Shown here: positions 1 through 8,582 of the stretch, in pieces
Position numbering within the stretch: the stretch's first letter is position 1
Layout: every line of letters begins with the position of its first letter
DNA from: Chara braunii
Taxonomy: Eukaryota; Streptophyta; Charophyceae; Charales; Characeae
Length of the DNA stretch: 28,689 nt
Direction: 5' to 3'
Assembly: GCA_003427395.1 (NCBI GenBank)
Contig: BFEA01000146.1
Span: 1,655,817-1,684,505 of the forward strand
The notes under the pieces: model-generated
Databases searched by the model: none
Seen by the model: the letters and a program-made list of their open reading frames with translations, nothing else
What the model was told of the DNA's origin: nothing
Made by a program: the position numbers and the translations under genes

Positions 1-33
<33 letters not shown>
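1..33 (+). repeat. poly(A) tract at window edge
   Basis: The window opens with 33 consecutive A. It could be the tail of a retroposed element whose body lies to the left, but nothing upstream is visible, so the origin is open. Confidence 0.6.
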
Positions 34-36
<3 letters not shown>

Positions 37-537
37 AACAAACAAACTATAAGCTGAAGATCTGCAGGAAAATGTGCAGGAGTATACCCCCTTTTACTCT
101 GCTTCCTTTCATAACGTGCAAGTGTGCCGTTAAGGCACACGGAGATGTGGGCAGATGGCTCTCAACCACAGTCAACGTGGCCAGGCTTGTACGCGAGAGG
201 CACAGTAAAAGGCAAGCTGCGAGAACAAATAAAAGAGGTACCCCAAAGACTACCAAAATAAAGATAGTGAAGAAAGGGATATAATGGATCTATTGTGCCC
301 CATGTTGCTTGTATAGAAGTAAATCTGTTTCATTGTCTGCAACAGAGGTAAAGCGGCACTGATTTTGGATCTACTCATCTGGGTGACCCAGGGGCTGTTG
401 TGGTGCGAATCTAAAACGCACACACTACTGAGCAAGATGGGTCATGTCTCTTCCTTGGGGCAAGAATCTTGGCTCGGCCAGGCGGCTCACTTTGCATCTG
501 GGTGGACCAGGGCCAGAATCTAAAACAAACACCCTAG
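34..537. other. unassigned sequence with a local direct repeat
   Basis: I see no convincing gene here. A loose direct repeat is visible: a stretch near 371-425 containing TCTGGGTG..CCAGGG and AATCTAAAAC recurs near 497-530, directly beside the left target duplication (CTAG, 534-537) of the neighbouring retroelement. The short open frames on both strands have no recognisable motifs. Confidence 0.35.
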
Positions 538-1807
538 TGTTATGAACCTGGTTGCTTGTTGTCCGAAGGCCAACGCTCACTCACATAGACTTCCAGGTAT
601 GCCCATACATACACAGAAGGAAGGGGAGAGGATGGGAGTATCACACCGCACTGGGATAGAGAAACACAGCGGGAGACTTAACCATGCGATATGACAAAGT
701 ACACTGAAACTTCTGAAAGTGCATTTCGCTCCACAGAGTCCTCACAACCAGTCACAAATGAAAGCCGAGTAGATCACATCCAGAAAACATTGAAGCAAAG
801 ATAGTCCACACACAGTAGCAATACTGTTTATTAAACTCAGAACATTGTTTTGTCAGAATAGCCTCAGAACCATGGTGCGCTGCTCAGAAATGAGCAGCGC
901 TTCTTCCCCCATCCCTGAATAACCGCTATCACTCCCCCTGAGTCCCTGAAACAACAAGCGCCACCCAGATACTGCCTCCAGAGGGAAGCGCCACTATGAA
1001 ACAGGCCTCTGAGGCCAAGCGCCTCTCAGAGGATGAAGAAGAAGACCAGCGCCACAGTCTCCGATGAAGATGAAGTGCCAGAAGGCCTCCCAGGTGAAGA
1101 TCTCCAGCAGCACCACCTCTCCTGACAAAGATGATCTTTGAGGATGCAAGCAGCAGCTATGGCCGCAGTGCCACTGCCCTGAAACCCTACTCCTGAAGAG
1201 GGTTCAGCAGGGCACCAACTTCTGCTCCCAGCAGACGTTAGATAGCCCAGACCTCTGGACAGCCCTGCGTGCTGTCAGAGAACAGCGAAGGTCCCAGCTA
1301 TGGTCGACGCTTCGAGGGTCTGGCTATGTCTGTCTCCTCCAACGCTGGAGCTGTACCACTCCAGTTCATGTGTTGCATCCCGCGATGTGCACGATACCCA
1401 CTGCCAAAAGCCCTGAACAGGCTTCCCAAATCTATTAATAGTCTACCCTAGCCTAGACACAACCTAGACCGGACTGACTGGACTGACCGGTACCATTTTT
1501 ATTTCGGCCTCTAGGGCCTCTCCCTACCTGGCTATAAGCTATAGGACCAGTCTAACAGCATAGGCCCGTAGGCCCGTCTGTCCTAGTGGTAGCCCGCCTC
1601 TGCTATTCGCAGTTAGGGTAGCTGTAGAAAATTCAAGTTAGTGCGGGCCTGAAATTTTCCCGAATTTACAAATATGTCCCTCACGAATTTTCCCCACAGG
1701 CAGATATTTCGGTTAGCCCTCAGCCAAACAAATTTGTGAATCTAACCTACCTATGTTACAGCCTCGGTGCGACGAGCCGCAGGCTGCAGAATCAGCAAGT
1801 CATTGCA
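538..1807 (-). repeat. 3' LTR of the deleted Gypsy element
   Basis: The minus-strand LTR starts TGCAATGACTTGC at 1807 and ends at 538 (plus-strand TGTTATGAACC). It is about 1270 bp. It aligns, with many differences, to the solo LTR at 6264-7380 on the other strand: both share the same first bases, the GGGACATAT..GTAA..TCGGGAAAAT block, the AGGCCCTAGAGGCC block and a TATTAATA box. Plus-strand 819-840 contains ATTGTT..TTTATTAAACTC, whose complement holds an AATAAA poly(A)-type signal, as expected in the R region. Confidence 0.8.
1594..1604 (-). promoter_or_regulatory. GC-rich LTR promoter region (weak)
   Basis: The LTR core around 1430-1600 carries the palindromic CTATTAATAG at 1433-1442, which is conserved in the solo LTR near 6600-6609. 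It is the best TATA-like candidate in this LTR family. No transcription start can be shown from sequence. Confidence 0.3.
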
Positions 1808-1830
1808 GACCTACCCTCCCCCGGAGTGAG
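1808..1830 (-). promoter_or_regulatory. polypurine tract next to 3' LTR
   Basis: On the minus strand the bases just before the LTR start read CCGGGGGAGGGTAGGTC. A purine run ending 2 bp before TGCAATG is where plus-strand DNA synthesis is primed in LTR retrotransposons, and this supports the LTR boundary at 1807. Confidence 0.65.
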
Positions 1831-1840
1831 GACCTCCGAG

Positions 1841-2398
1841 CTAGGAGTGCAGGCGTGCAGAGCGTCGAAAGGGTCGTCCCTTTTTGGCTGCCTCATACTT
1901 GAGGACAGCGGACTTCGCTGTCTTGAGGAGTTCCTTGCGTGTGAACCAGCGATCCTCAGTGTGAGGCTGGTACAGGAACTTCACAAGATACTGCATGTCT
2001 GGGCCTGTGCCCATCTCATCCTCAATCGGTTCCACTTCATACCCCTTGTCAAGGATTGGTGGACCGAATTGAGGGGGTCTGTCTGGAAATGCATCAGCTG
2101 AAGTAAAAGGCAACATCTTGGATGCATGGAAGATTGGATAGGTTTGTAGATGCAAAGGGACATCAACGGTATATAATGTTCCAAAGGGGTCAGCCCCCAC
2201 TGTATCTAAAACCTGCCATGGACTCATGTATCGCAGCAACAGCTTGGGGGAAATGTCCTCCTCACGTGATATCTCAGAACTGAGCACCCAAACCCAGTCA
2301 CCAGTGCGAATAGTAGAATTACGACGGTGCCTGTTGGCATGCTGAATCATAGCCTTTTGGGTTTTGAGCAGGTTGGCATGGGCCTGCTCAATATCCAA
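1841..2398 (-). pseudogene. integrase C-terminus with chromodomain
   Basis: The open frame of 185 codons begins inside the integrase C-terminal region. It contains the DWVWVLSSEI strand, the LLLRYMSPWQVL block and HLQTYPIFHASKMLPF, which correspond to the conserved GPF/Y-type module of Ty3/Gypsy integrases. Residues about 118-175 (YEVEPIEDE..., YLVKFL..., EDRWFTRKEL) form a chromodomain, which in chromoviruses directs integration toward particular chromatin. It ends in a basic tail just before the polypurine tract. The frame is separated by frameshifts from the catalytic part upstream (about 2399-2597, where remnants such as QLVYNTSVHSC remain readable). The chromodomain part itself looks fairly intact. 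Confidence 0.8.
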
Positions 2399-2597
2399 AC
2401 GATAACGTCGGGTGAACTCTGCAGTTCCAGGTGTCAGTGTATAGGTGCCTTGTCGATAATGTCATCAAGAGGCTGTCGAGGTTCACGGCCCCAGTGTAAT
2501 TTGTAGGGTGTGAAGCCAATGCAGGAGTGGACAGATGTGTTGTACACCAACTGTGCACGACTCAAATGCAGATCGCAGTTCTGCTGATCCGGACTGA

Positions 2598-3149
2598 TCA
2601 CAGGACGTAGCAGCTGAACAGAATCTGGTTCATCACTTCAGCCTGTCCATTGGCTTCAGGGTGACGACCAGATGTCATATCGAGGCGTGAATGGAGGTAG
2701 TCCCTACAATAGGACTGCCATTCATGGCTGCAGAAACGGGGATCTCGATCACTGACAATGGCGGTGGGTGGTCCATGGTGTGTAACCCACCTGTCAGCAA
2801 ATGTCGCGTGAACGGCAGGAACTCGGGCTTCTCCTGGCAAAGGGATGAATTTTGCATACTTGGAGAACCTATCCACGCAAACCATAACCTGATGCATACC
2901 ACAAGGAGTGGTCCTACCCAGATCAGTAAAGTCAATAGACACTGATTGTGCAGGTGCCTCAGGAATGGGAAGTGGTTTGAGTAGGCCAAGGGGAGGTCTA
3001 CGTACGACCTTGTTCCTTTGCCATAGCTCACAGGTTTCGACATAATGCAGTATGTCACTCCTCATCTCTTTCCAGAAGAACCTCTGCGACAGGGCCGCAT
3101 AAGATTTGAGGGTCCCAAAGTGACCACGAGCATCATGACACTCTGACAT
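2598..3149 (-). pseudogene. integrase zinc-finger and catalytic core
   Basis: This 183-codon frame covers the integrase N-terminal zinc finger and the DDE core. The finger has the two His (CHDARGHFG) and the first Cys (ETCELWQRNK), but the second Cys is a Trp, so the HHCC site is broken. The core keeps the three acidic residues: SIDFTDLG, VSDRDPRF and NGQAEVMN. The frame closes early at the 3' side (about 2598) where the helix after the Glu shifts into another frame. The same protein in the full-length element at 20711-22807 has a very similar order and wording (RNK, PPLGLLKPLPIP), so these are related elements. Confidence 0.85.
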
Positions 3150-3739
3150 AAAGAGTGTTCTCAGCTTGCAATCCTAGGGAATACATAGACGTGCCTCGCC
3201 TCTGCTGCAAGTATACAACAAACCTGAGACCAGAGTATATCCTGGTTCAGAGGCAGGATCGTCCTGCAAATTCCTCACAACAGGCCCAAAATCGGGTCCT
3301 GGGGCAGTAATTGGGCAATGGTCTGACGGGTCTTCTCCCCAAAAGAATGAGTGAAGGAGATCAAGAAGAGAGTGTTAGGCCTATGAGAAAGGGTGTCTGC
3401 AACTCGATTGTAGCAGCCCTTCTTGTGCTTCAATTCGAAGTCAAACAAGTCAATGAACTAAATGTAGCGGGCAATCTTGTCATTCAGCTCTCCCTGGGAC
3501 TTCATCCAGTGAAGGGTGGAGTGATCTGAAAAGATATGGAAATGTCTGCCGAGGAGAAAGTGTTTTCAATGCTTGAGCGTTGACACAAGGGCATACAACT
3601 CTTTCTTATAGGTAGAGTCCTGCAGCTTCTTAGCTTTGATCTTCTTGCTCATGTACTCAATAGGTTGTAGACCATTCCCACTATCCTGCTGAAACCGCCC
3701 CCACACCATACTGACAAGCATCAGCGGTTAGCACAAACG
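3150..3739 (-). pseudogene. RNase H remnant and RNase H-integrase connection
   Basis: Reading the minus strand from about 3739, one sees FVLTADACQYGVGAV, then in another frame a YMSKKIKAKKL..STYKKELYAL block, FSDHSTLHWMKSQ, FELKHKKGCYNRVAD and a SHR motif. These are the ordered motifs of Ty3/Gypsy RNase H (TDAS, the SDH motif, ADALSR). At least one frameshift near the start and two in-frame stops are visible. It is joined directly to the LTR fragment at about 3740, so no RT precedes it. Confidence 0.75.
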
Positions 3740-3823
3740 ACAAACAAATTTGTGAATCTAGCCTACCTATGTTACAACCTCGGTGCGACGAGCCGCAGGC
3801 TGCAGAATCCGCAAGTCATTGCA
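3740..3823 (-). repeat. 5' LTR fragment (first ~80 bp)
   Basis: About 80 bp, nearly identical to 1727-1807 with a handful of substitutions, begin at the TGCAATGACTTGC end and break off inside AAATTTGTTTG. The direct repeat brackets the element and marks its outer end. The right target-site copy CTAG follows at 3824-3827. Confidence 0.8.
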
Positions 3824-3827
3824 CTAG

Positions 3828-4823
3828 TGCGTAAGATAAGGTTGAAGCTTGTACATTCCCTGTCATTCGGTATCCTTGTGCCTCCTCCAATGGCCCAGCT
3901 CATCATCCTGCATTTGTGCTCACGGGACAGTTGACGACTTTCAAGCATGTTTGTAACCGTACCACCAAATTCAAAGTTGCAGTGACCCCCCTGAGACGAC
4001 GTATGCTTGCTAGGGGCCATGCTCCCAATGTCCTGGCCAGAGGTTGGACTACATACGTGTGTGCCCGGCAGCAACGGCTCCCCAGTCATGTCACCCAGCT
4101 CTCGAATTGTTTTTGCCGCATGGTGCGCTAGTCAATTGCTCACCCACTGCCGAATGTGGATTCTGCACACAGGCAACATCGGTCCTCTACGCAGCTACAC
4201 ACAGTGGGCTCCCGCCCATTCCCGAACACCAATTCTGACTGCAGGCAGCATCAGCCGTCCACACAGCCAAACGCAATGGACCTCCCCTGTTATGCCTCAT
4301 GGAATGTCAGTTGGTAATGTGGGTACTGCAACTCAGCCGGAAACCTGGTCAGCTGTAACAGACAACGTAAATGTTGTCGAAGTGGCTGCAGGGGGTGATG
4401 GCCTGCATCCTGCCACCACCATCACACCACCACAATCATCACCACAACCAGCTCCACCTACATGTACTACTACATCATCCCCTCTGTCAACAGCCGCTTC
4501 TTCCTCTTCTTCCTCCCCACCTTTCATCATCTGTTCTTTATCATCAACACATTCATGGTCAGATCGGATGTCAGAGAGGTCTTGTCAGCGGACGCATTCA
4601 TGGTCAGATCGGCAGTCATAGATGCCTCTTCGAGGGAGACGTTCCCCATCGCCACCGCCGCCTCCTAGGCAGTGGCCTCATTCATACTTGAACAGCATGA
4701 CCGTCGCGCCCCCAGCGGGGATTAGAGATCTACTCCGACGCCACGCACACAACCATACAGAACAATGTCGTTGCTCCCGATACACATTAGTCAGGAATAG
4801 TACATACTGAGTCCGATGAGCAA
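3828..4823 (+). other. unassigned sequence upstream of the RING-like gene
   Basis: A 204-codon open frame (4007-4621) is rich in Ser, Thr, Pro and His and has no known domain. Its end carries a short duplication: ATTCATGGTCAGATCGG at 4551-4567 recurs at 4595-4611, giving two HSWSDR motifs 44 bp apart. It may be the low-complexity N-terminal part of the neighbouring cysteine-rich gene, or chance. The C-rich and CT-rich composition makes long open frames on both strands likely by chance. Confidence 0.3.
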
Positions 4824-6263
4824 ATGTGCTGCAGGCCTGCATGGGCACCAGACACGAGGTGCAGCCATCTGTGCAGCATTTGCACGACTACGCTACAGCT
4901 ACCCCACTGTGTGCACTTTGCAATTGATGTATGTCTACTCGCTTACAATTGCAACCCCTATACTGTGTCTGATTTTGCAGACATTGTCCGCTGGATAAAG
5001 AAGATCACCATGCAGTCTGCTCGGAGGATGACAGAAGTGTGCCTGGTGTGAACATGGCATTTCTAGAAAGATGACTGCAACTCCGCCCTCTCCACAGATT
5101 TGCATGCCACACATGAACCCGAATATCCGTGCGTACATTCTCCATCGCCCAGGTAATTTCAGTGCGGTTACCTTGGTGGATAATTGGACCCTATGGGACA
5201 ATGGCGGTAGGGTACACACGGTGGGAAATATTAACTCCTATCATCAAGTGGCAGAATCCCGCTCGGTCTGGCTGGTCAATCAGGAACAATCTGTAGAAGT
5301 GCACTCAAAAGCTCTACAGTCTCCGGAGAACAGTCCGGCTGAATCTTCCCCTTCCCCTGTACATTGCCAGGCACCATCCCTTTCCTGTGTAGATCGGACA
5401 GATTCTACCACGGATAGTGAAGGGCCCGCTCCGGAGGATGGTGCCTGTGCCATGCCATTGTGTCTTCACACAGCTACAGTTCCGTTGGCATGCGCAATGC
5501 ATAATCTCTGCTCGGAAGACTATGAAGAGATGGTTGCTGCCAGCCTCTGCCGCGAAAACGGCAACCCATTGTCTTGCCCTAATCCCCCCCTCCCCCCCCA
5601 TTACTTGCCCAATATGTTGTTGTGGCCTTGACATGGCATGCTTAAATATCTGCGAATTTCAGCCTGCTTTCCTGCTCGCATGTCAGCAACATGCCATGTG
5701 TCGTCAATGTTTTCAGGAAGCTGTCATTGAAAGTATGTGTCGTGCCGACTATCCCCAATGCCATCACCCACTACATCCTCTCCTAGCATGTCCCACATGC
5801 AGCGTTTGGCGTACACCTGCTGCAACCTCAGTCGAATCTCTTTCATCCTTGCGAGACAAGCAATAGACGCAGCAGCCTCAGGAGGAAAGTAGACTATCAC
5901 ATGAACCACGTACACAGTTCTGTACTGAAAGGTTATCACTGCAAGCGGGAGCTGTTGCAGACCAAATCTTGCAGAAGCTAAACACCCTTACCTTGGATCA
6001 TCCCTCGTCGTCTCCTGACCATAGAGAGGGAGTAATGACTGCGGAAACCCAAGAAATTTGCTCAATTCCGCTCTGTGATAGCCCACCTGAGATTCGGCTA
6101 GTGTGTGATTCACTTGCTTTGTGCCGTGAGGATTAGGAAGGCATAGCCCACGCAAGTTTTGTTTTCATACATTTGATGACAGTCAGCATTGCACTCATGT
6201 ACAGCACCAGGTCACGTCATGTCCAATTTGTAGACAGGGGCTGCGACGACATGCCTATACAAT
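4824..6263 (+). pseudogene. decayed gene with four RING-like modules
   Basis: Four cysteine clusters in series look like RING fingers. Module A starts at 4872 (CSIC, then HCVHFAIDVC). Module B runs 5446-5617 (CAMPLC, LACAMHNLCSED, then CPIC after a frame change). Module C runs 5639-5800 (CLNICE, LLACQQHAMCRQC, LACPTC). Module D runs 6059-6231 (CSIPLC, LVCDSLALCRED, then CPICRQ in another frame). Each has a paired-Cys start, a middle L-x-C-x3-[HL]-x-x-C segment and, in B-D, a CPxC end, which is the RING layout known from ubiquitin ligases. The frame change inside B falls in the C-homopolymer run at 5584-5599. Stops separate C from D. Introns, decay or sequencing errors could each explain the breaks. 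The family is not identified. The reading frame continues beyond the solo LTR and stops at 7410-7412. Confidence 0.5.
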
Positions 6264-7380
6264 TGCAATGACTTGCTGATTTTGCCTGCCGAGATCTGAC
6301 TGCGAGGTTGTACAGTAACAGCGGTAGGGTTAGATTCGTAATTTTGTTTGTGTCAGGGACTAACCGAGAGTTCAGTGCTGAGGGAAATTCGCGAGGGACA
6401 TATCTGTAATTTCGGGAAAATTACCGGCCCGCAGTTCCCTTAGACCGCACTGCGAACAGCAGGCCCGCGCTATCACTAGGACGGGAGGCCCTAAGGCCTA
6501 GGCCTGCAGCATGAGAGCCTGTAGCCGGGTAGGTAGAGGCCCTAGAGGCCCAAACTGAAACGGTACTGGTCGGTCCAGTCCGTGCCTAGGTCTAGGCTAG
6601 TCTATTAATAGAACTAGGTCGCTAGTATTAGCACTTTTTGGAATTCAGTTCTTCGTTGGTACTACGGAGCTGAGCCAAGCAAGGAAGCAGGCGATTGACT
6701 TCAGGCGGCATCCTGAGTCCCTCGTTGGAAGTGACAGCCATAGCCAGACCTGCAGAGCTCGCCATAGCTGGGGCGTCCTGTGAGTACTCACCCCTGAGGG
6801 TGAATGCGATTGTCTGGGCTATTAGGAGGCTCTACATAGCGGTTTGTGGGTGGACTACTGCTGCTGCTACTTCGTCAGGGTTACCTGCGTGGCAGAGATA
6901 GTAGCGCTGCAGCCATAGCGACAGCTTTCATCGTCAGAGTTCCTACATTGGCACTGAGGACTTCATCGCTGGTCTTGTTCTGCATCGTGATGGTTGGCGC
7001 TGGCCTCAGGGAGGCTCATCTAGGGTAGCGCGACTAACTGGGTGTGAGTGTGAGAGTGGAGAGTGGAGTTCAGTGGTGGCGAGATACTAGGACAAACTCG
7101 GGACGATTATTGGTTCAGATTGGCTCAAACTTGGTTATGTTCTTTTGTTATCCTCGCCAGTGTCTTCTTATGATTGGTTGTTGGTAGTATCGTCAGAGAG
7201 TGAGAAGCACTTTGTGTTGTCTCCACACCTGTGCATAACTGTTTTCCGCTGACTACTCTGTCTTTGTGCAGTGTGTACCCTTGTCTCCTCTCCCCCTCTT
7301 CTTCTTATGCATGTATGGGCATGTATGAGATTGTCGGCATGCGAGTGTTGATTGAAATCGACAGAACCAAAATCATAACA
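6264..7380 (+). repeat. solo LTR of the Gypsy family at 538-3823
   Basis: The sequence starts TGCAATGACTTGCTG and ends CATAACA, matching the two ends of the LTR at 538-1807 in opposite orientation, and much of the interior aligns too. The flanks are CAAT at 6260-6263 and CAAT at 7381-7384, a 4-bp target duplication. No internal retroelement sequence is attached. This is the usual product of recombination between the two LTRs of one element. It lies in the end of the RING-like gene: removing it and one CAAT rejoins the frame after the last CPIC, with a stop about 20 codons later. Confidence 0.85.
6600..6609 (+). promoter_or_regulatory. TATA-like box of the solo LTR
   Basis: CTATTAATAG is conserved with the related LTR (1433-1442) and sits in the middle third of the LTR, where a plant LTR promoter would lie. 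Activity is unknown. Confidence 0.35.
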
Positions 7381-7384
7381 CAAT

Positions 7385-7727
7385 TGTGGCTGGTGTGCCT
7401 CTGTGTTTCTAGCACGTAGGAGCCCCACGTAGCCTGTGACATCTGTCTATGCCATTCGATGCAGCAACTGCAACTGTGAGAATTGGATGTGGTGCTTCCA
7501 CAGTCCACACCAAACCTACCACCACTCTTATCAGGGTTTTGAACGGACAGTCTGGGCAGGGTTCAAGTCATCAGAAGTGAAAGACTATTCATTGTGCCTA
7601 GCACATGACAACAAAAGAAGATTATTGGGTAGTGGGTCCCAACACGAGGCTGACTCTTCTAACTTTCACACTTGGTGGGAGGTCCCACCGAGGTCCCTTG
7701 ATTTTTGACAGGCTTCAGATGGAGGAC
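7385..7727 (+). other. unassigned flank with a Cys-rich open frame
   Basis: A 90-codon frame at 7436-7708 begins with a cysteine cluster (CSNCNCENWMWCFH), which might be a further piece of the RING-like gene. It has no recognisable family otherwise. I see no RNA gene or element end here. Confidence 0.25.
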
Positions 7728-7836
7728 TACCATCTTCACCCTAATAGAGCCCCCGGTAATTTTTTTCCGTACCTGTACTGAAGTTGCACCAAATACAGTT
7801 ATAATGAACGGGTGTTCTATTCGGGTGAAAACGGTA
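7728..7836 (+). mobile_element. 109-bp hairpin MITE, copy 1
   Basis: The sequence is a near-palindrome. Its ends are TA + CCATCTTCACCC and GGGTGAAAACGG + TA, and the inner arms continue to pair through AATAGA..CCCG. It has the same length, TA flanks and core (ATACAG[TC]TATAATGA) as the copies at 13111 and 14634. The TA duplication and the CNGTCTTC ends point to the Tc1/mariner-pogo superfamily by established knowledge of those TIRs. There is no transposase, so it is non-autonomous. Confidence 0.8.
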
Positions 7837-8013
7837 GGAGAGTCCTCTTGAAGGAATTTTTCTGACTTGTGATCAAGTTTTTTGCATGTCAATTTGAAAG
7901 CTAGTAGAGCAGAGCAGAGCCTCGGGGTGTGGTTAGACTACTCACCGTCCACCAAATTTGGGGAGTAGGTGCGTGGCTAGTACTGGCTACACTTCCTCGC
8001 CAAATGGACTAAA
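7837..8013 (+). other. possible left part of the mitochondrial insertion
   Basis: No gene is recognised. The sequence runs without a visible break into the trnP copy, so its rightmost part may also be mitochondrial spacer. The left breakpoint cannot be placed by eye. Confidence 0.3.
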
Positions 8014-8087
8014 CGAGGTGTACTGCAGTCTGGTAGCGCATCTGTTTTGGGTACAGAGGGTCATAGGTTTGAGTCCTGTCACCTCGA
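8014..8087 (+). tRNA. trnP-UGG: mitochondrial-type tRNA-Pro (UGG) in a nuclear insertion
   Basis: 74 nt fold as a tRNA: the acceptor arms CGAGGTG and CACCTCG pair at all seven positions, the anticodon stem TCTGT/ACAGA encloses TTTGGGT with anticodon UGG, and the T arm ATAGG/CCTGT closes with one G-U. The wording resembles plant mitochondrial trnP rather than the plastid one. Two features suggest decay: the T loop reads TTTGAGT instead of TTCGAAT, and the region after the acceptor reads TACTGCAG where TAGCGCAG is usual. No CCA is encoded. It lies just before the start of sdh3, so this is a fragment of mitochondrial DNA. Confidence 0.85.
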
Positions 8088-8109
8088 GTCGAAAACAGAG
8101 TACACCGAC

Positions 8110-8190
8110 ATGAAAATCAATCGGCCATTATCACGTCCTATCACTGTTTATTATAAGCCACAATTAACTTCTACTTTCTTGAAAACCTAA
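8110..8190 (+). pseudogene. sdh3: 5' fragment of mitochondrial sdh3
   Basis: The first ~23 codons read MKINRPLSRP, ITVYYKPQLTSTF. This is recognisable as the conserved start of plant mitochondrial succinate dehydrogenase subunit 3 (cytochrome b560 of complex II, inner membrane), where MKINRPLSP and YKPQLTSTF are typical. The similarity stops at about 8178 and the frame ends at 8188-8190, so the membrane helices and haem ligands are absent. It starts 22 bp after the trnP copy. The two together are a piece of mitochondrial DNA in the nucleus (NUMT). Confidence 0.8.
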
Positions 8191-8305
8191 TCTGCCATGG
8201 CGAGTGTGTGTAACTATTTGCACGACTGCTACAAAAACTGTTTCTTTTAAAGGTTCGTAGTACCTGGATACTACTCAGTCAACTCATCACGGATTTTACC
8301 TGTGT

Positions 8306-8582
8306 TAGTCCCCGGGCAGCCCGGCTATGGGAAGGTCGCCCGGGTACCCTCCCAGGCGGCCCGGGCAGGTCCCGGGCAGGGTCCCGGGCGATCCCAGCAC
8401 ATAATAGTTAAAAAAAGTAAAAAATAAATTGCAACACAAACGACTTTTGGGTGAGGCACACCTCGAAATTCCTCGTTGATTTAAAGATAAATAAATGAGG
8501 AAACATGAGTCCAAATGCACCCCTTTAACCCCTTTAGTCAATGTTTATACCCCCCAACCCCCCCTGGATGACCCATCACCCA
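8306..8582 (-). repeat. CCCGGG-rich dispersed repeat, copy 1
   Basis: On the minus strand this starts GTGATGGGTCATCCAGGGGGG, continues through a TATTT/TTTTATTTTTT stretch and ends in a GC-rich block with about five CCCGGG sites within 90 bp. The same order of blocks occurs on the plus strand at 13867-14133. No coding capacity or terminal repeats are obvious, so the element class is unknown. Confidence 0.65.

Larger units (their letters stand above)
538..3823 (-). mobile_element. internally deleted Ty3/Gypsy chromovirus-like element
   Basis: On the minus strand this reads, in order: 5' LTR fragment (3823 to about 3740), RNase H remnant, integrase, chromodomain, purine-rich tract and complete 3' LTR (1807 to 538). 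The outer ends fit TG...CA, and both flanks show CTAG (534-537 and 3824-3827), read as a 4-bp target duplication. The first ~80 bp of the LTR occur at both ends (1727-1807 and about 3745-3823) in the same orientation. At the 5' side the LTR stops abruptly against RNase H, so most of the 5' LTR, leader, gag, protease and RT are missing. Frameshifts and stops throughout show it is dead. Confidence 0.85.

Noticed and set aside
4333-4530. Minus-strand open frame with Glu run
   Set aside because: It is the complement of a CT/CCA-rich low-complexity stretch, with no motif.
538-7380. A large DNA transposon bounded by ~1.1-kb inverted repeats (538-1807 versus 6264-7380)
   Set aside because: Each arm has LTR-type ends with its own 4-bp target duplication, and the left arm belongs to a Gypsy element with polypurine tract. 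They are two independent insertions of one LTR family in opposite orientation.
8310-8400. CRISPR-like or tandem regulatory array of CCCGGG words
   Set aside because: Spacing is irregular, units are not repeated beyond six bases, and the block is the end of a dispersed repeat.
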